Assembly (NCBI GenBank): GCA_025457905.1
Contig: JALOTM010000014.1
Coordinates: 1-16,098 of the forward strand
Source: Methanomassiliicoccales archaeon
GTDB taxonomy: Archaea; Thermoplasmatota; Thermoplasmata; Methanomassiliicoccales; UBA472
DNA: 16,098 bases
Direction: 5' to 3'
Shown here: one piece after another, positions 14,696 to 16,098 of the stretch
Position numbering within the stretch: position 1 is the first letter of the stretch
How the letters are laid out: every line of letters starts with the position of its first letter
The notes under the pieces: model-generated
What the model saw: only the letters and a program-made list of their open reading frames with translations
What the model was told of the DNA's origin: nothing
Databases searched by the model: none
Program-made: the position numbers and the translations under genes

Positions 14696-15602
14696 CTATC
14701 TTCCCCGTGCCGGCGTTGATGATCATCACGCCGTGGATGCCCTCCACGCACCACACCGGCAGGTAGAAGATGCCTTTCCCGTCCAGGTGGATGTCGTCGG
14801 GGCGGGGGGCGACCTTACGGCGCTCGGTCATGGTGACGTGCCCCTCGTCCCGCACCACCTCCCTCTCCATGGTGTGCAGGCGCAGGACCTCCTTCCGGGC
14901 CAGCTCCTCGGCCACGTCCCGCCCGAAGGCCGGCTCCGCCTTGCGGTGCCCCGCCTCCAGGCTGTAGACGACCTCCAGCTTGTCGCTCCAGGGCTCGACC
15001 TTCTTGGTGAGCGCGTTCACCGCAAGCCGCCCGCTCTCCTCCCCCACGACCTCCTTCCCGCTGTAGAGGGGGCAGGTGTAGTCCATCACGTAGTAGGGCA
15101 CGAGCTCCAGCCTCTGCCGGTAGCCGCCAACCGTGCGCATGCCGATCTCCTTCACGTCACGCGAGTCGATGGTCGGCCGGATGATCCGCTCCCCGACCTC
15201 CGCACCGTCCAGCTTGCTCAGGTCGGCCTGGGTCATCATCTTGGGGTAGTCGTCGGCCACCAGCTCGTCGACCAATCCGTGGTCGCGGTCCCCCAGCATC
15301 CTCTCCAGGTGGGTGCGGCCGATCTCGTGCTCCAGGGCCTCCCGGTCCCAGATGACCAGGTTGGGGTCGAGCTTGTCCGGGGGTATCTCCGGGACGGGCA
15401 CCATGCTCACCACCAGGCGCTTGCCCTTGAACCTCTTGAACCTGTCCAGGAACGCGGGGAGGAGCCTCTCCTCGCCCGCGCCGATCAGACATACGGCGAC
15501 CTCCACATCACCCTTTTTTGCCAGCAGGTACACGTCCTGCTCCGTGACCTTGAAATCCCGCTCGCGCAGGATGTCGGTCACTAGAACTCGAAGCGAGGTC
15601 AC
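14670..15602 (-). CDS. Archaeal protein of unknown function (310 aa)
   Basis: I do not recognise this protein. It is soluble, with no signal or membrane segment. Residues about 1-90 alternate strands and helices (VLVTDILRERDFKVTEQDVYLLAKKGDVEV-type start) and loosely recall a restriction-endonuclease-like fold, but the usual E-x-K is not evident. Residues 85-150 are charged and helical. The C-terminal half (about 150-310) is strand-rich, with VPYYVMDYTCPLYSG, DKLEVVYSLEAGH and GKGIFYLPVWCVEGIHGVMIINAGTGKI, the last resembling a beta-hairpin repeat such as a PepSY-like or substrate-binding sheet. The GTG start at 15602 is proposed because the in-frame ATG at 15635 lies inside the apparent TATA box (15634-15641), from which transcription would begin near 15610. 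If that box is not used, 11 residues are added. It converges with the Mut7-C gene, overlapping by 26 bases. Confidence 0.72.
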   Translation of the reverse strand: MTSLRVLVTDILRERDFKVTEQDVYLLAKKGDVEVAVCLIGAGEERLLPAFLDRFKRFKGKRLVVSMVPVPEIPPDKLDPNLVIWDREALEHEIGRTHLERMLGDRDHGLVDELVADDYPKMMTQADLSKLDGAEVGERIIRPTIDSRDVKEIGMRTVGGYRQRLELVPYYVMDYTCPLYSGKEVVGEESGRLAVNALTKKVEPWSDKLEVVYSLEAGHRKAEPAFGRDVAEELARKEVLRLHTMEREVVRDEGHVTMTERRKVAPRPDDIHLDGKGIFYLPVWCVEGIHGVMIINAGTGKIVSEDFYRL

Positions 15603-15633
15603 CGGTGCACCCGCAGGGGCATTGGGATGGCGC

Positions 15634-15641
15634 ATTAAAAA
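15634..15641 (-). promoter_or_regulatory. TATA box for the unknown-function gene
   Basis: On the - strand it reads TTTTTAAT. It includes the ATG at 15635, which argues that translation starts downstream at GTG 15602. Confidence 0.5.
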
Positions 15642-15666
15642 GCTTAGGCCAGGTCAGCGAAAATGC

Positions 15667-16098
15667 CTACTCCCCGTCGGATAGGTCGCGCCACTCGCAG
15701 GAGTCGGTCACGCCCACCTCGAGCAGGCCCTCGGGGAAGGGCAGGAAGAACGTCTGCCTCGATAGATAGGGCTCCTCGAACCTTATCACCCAGGAGCCCA
15801 TGATCCCCAGGCACACGCTCAGCGGTATCCTGGCGTCCCGGTACATGTCCAGCTGGCGCAGGAAGAAGTCCCTCTCCTCCTTCCTCAGGCGGTCGCTCAC
15901 GTAGCCCAGGCAGTGCTGCAGGACGTTGACGGGGGCGTTGCAGCGCGGCGGCCTGGCCAAGGCCCTATGTAGCCCCGCCCCGTAGGCGGCCTTGAGCTGC
16001 TCCAGGCCCAGGCCCTCGTGGTTGGCCACCAGCCTGCCCAGGGCCCTGAGCTCCTTCTGGCTGTACATCATGAGCAGGAGCTTGTTGTCCGCCTGCCA
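15667..16098 (-). CDS. DUF1722 (YbgA-type) domain protein, C-terminal part (partial)
   Basis: The frame is open to the right edge of the window, so the N-terminus is missing; 143 residues are visible. They match the DUF1722/YbgA domain: WQADNKLLLMMYSQKELRALG followed by RLVANHEGLG, then a helical region ending FFLRQLDMYRDARIPLSVCLGIMGSWVIRF, and FEEPYLSRQTFFLPFPEGLLE. In many archaea and bacteria this domain follows a DUF523 domain in one chain, which could lie just beyond the edge. Function is not established; domain fusions elsewhere link it to photolyase-like genes or thiouridine metabolism (family knowledge, loosely). The ATG at 16071 is internal to the domain and is not the start. The unknown gene at 14670-15602 follows 64 bases downstream on the same strand, with its own promoter. 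Confidence 0.8.
   Translation of the reverse strand, partial: WQADNKLLLMMYSQKELRALGRLVANHEGLGLEQLKAAYGAGLHRALARPPRCNAPVNVLQHCLGYVSDRLRKEERDFFLRQLDMYRDARIPLSVCLGIMGSWVIRFEEPYLSRQTFFLPFPEGLLEVGVTDSCEWRDLSDGE

Noticed and set aside
14733..15584. A 283-codon + strand open frame opposite the unknown-function gene
   Set aside because: It has the His/Leu/Val/Pro-rich composition of an antisense shadow, with no promoter or ribosome binding site. The - strand frame has balanced protein-like composition and a TATA box.
1..16098. CRISPR array, insertion sequence or replication origin
   Set aside because: No regularly spaced repeats, transposase motifs, terminal inverted repeats or clustered origin-type repeats are seen. 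The only long repeat is the antiporter gene duplication.

Overview
The window looks archaeal, and most like a GC-rich member of the Thermoplasmatota, possibly Methanomassiliicoccales. That placement is inferred from gene content. The content includes UPF0147, DUF1638, a PAC2-family proteasome chaperone with an HbYX-like tail, an archaeal-type asparaginyl-tRNA synthetase, the archaeal-route riboflavin reductase and RtcA. TATA-like boxes sit about 25-30 bases upstream of many start codons, which implies leaderless mRNAs. Genes with leaders or internal to operons carry GGAGG-type ribosome binding sites instead. I see no CRISPR array, insertion sequence, rRNA or prophage gene.

Layout. At the left edge is the tail of an unidentified + strand gene, overlapping asnS tail to tail. 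Then come a RimI-like acetyltransferase, a 55-residue orphan, a free-standing RAM (Lrp/AsnC effector) domain protein and UPF0147, all on the + strand. A tRNA-Gly(CCC) follows and abuts a convergent PaaI-type thioesterase. The thioesterase is divergent from a second GNAT acetyltransferase. A - strand block then holds a DUF1638 protein and two tandem paralogous CPA2-type cation/proton antiporters. The downstream copy (4910-6728) appears broken: relative to its sister it lacks 29 bases, which shifts the frame, and it has Ser where the sister has the membrane Asp expected to bind the ion. The upstream copy (6958-8664) is intact. Divergent from it is a P2A (Ca2+-type) P-type ATPase whose stop overlaps the GTG start of rtcA. 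Convergent to rtcA is the PAC2-family gene, which is divergent from a diaminopyrimidine reductase (riboflavin pathway) overlapping a Mut7-C/zinc-ribbon protein. The right end has an unrecognised 310-residue protein and the C-terminal part of a DUF1722/YbgA-type gene running off the window.

How the genes fit together. The antiporters and the P-type ATPase form an ion-homeostasis block of about 6.7 kb, with inverted repeats in both intergenic regions. The remaining genes are mostly translation, RNA-processing, protein-quality and cofactor housekeeping genes, packed tightly with several short convergent overlaps. I do not see a clearly new multi-gene system. The points most worth a second look are the decaying antiporter copy, the perfect 11-bp inverted repeat at 6899-6925, the palindrome in the DUF1638 promoter, the small-protein/RAM-domain pair and the unknown protein at 14670-15602. 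No stretch over 300 bases lacks a gene; the longest gaps are about 230 bases (6729-6957 and 8665-8901).
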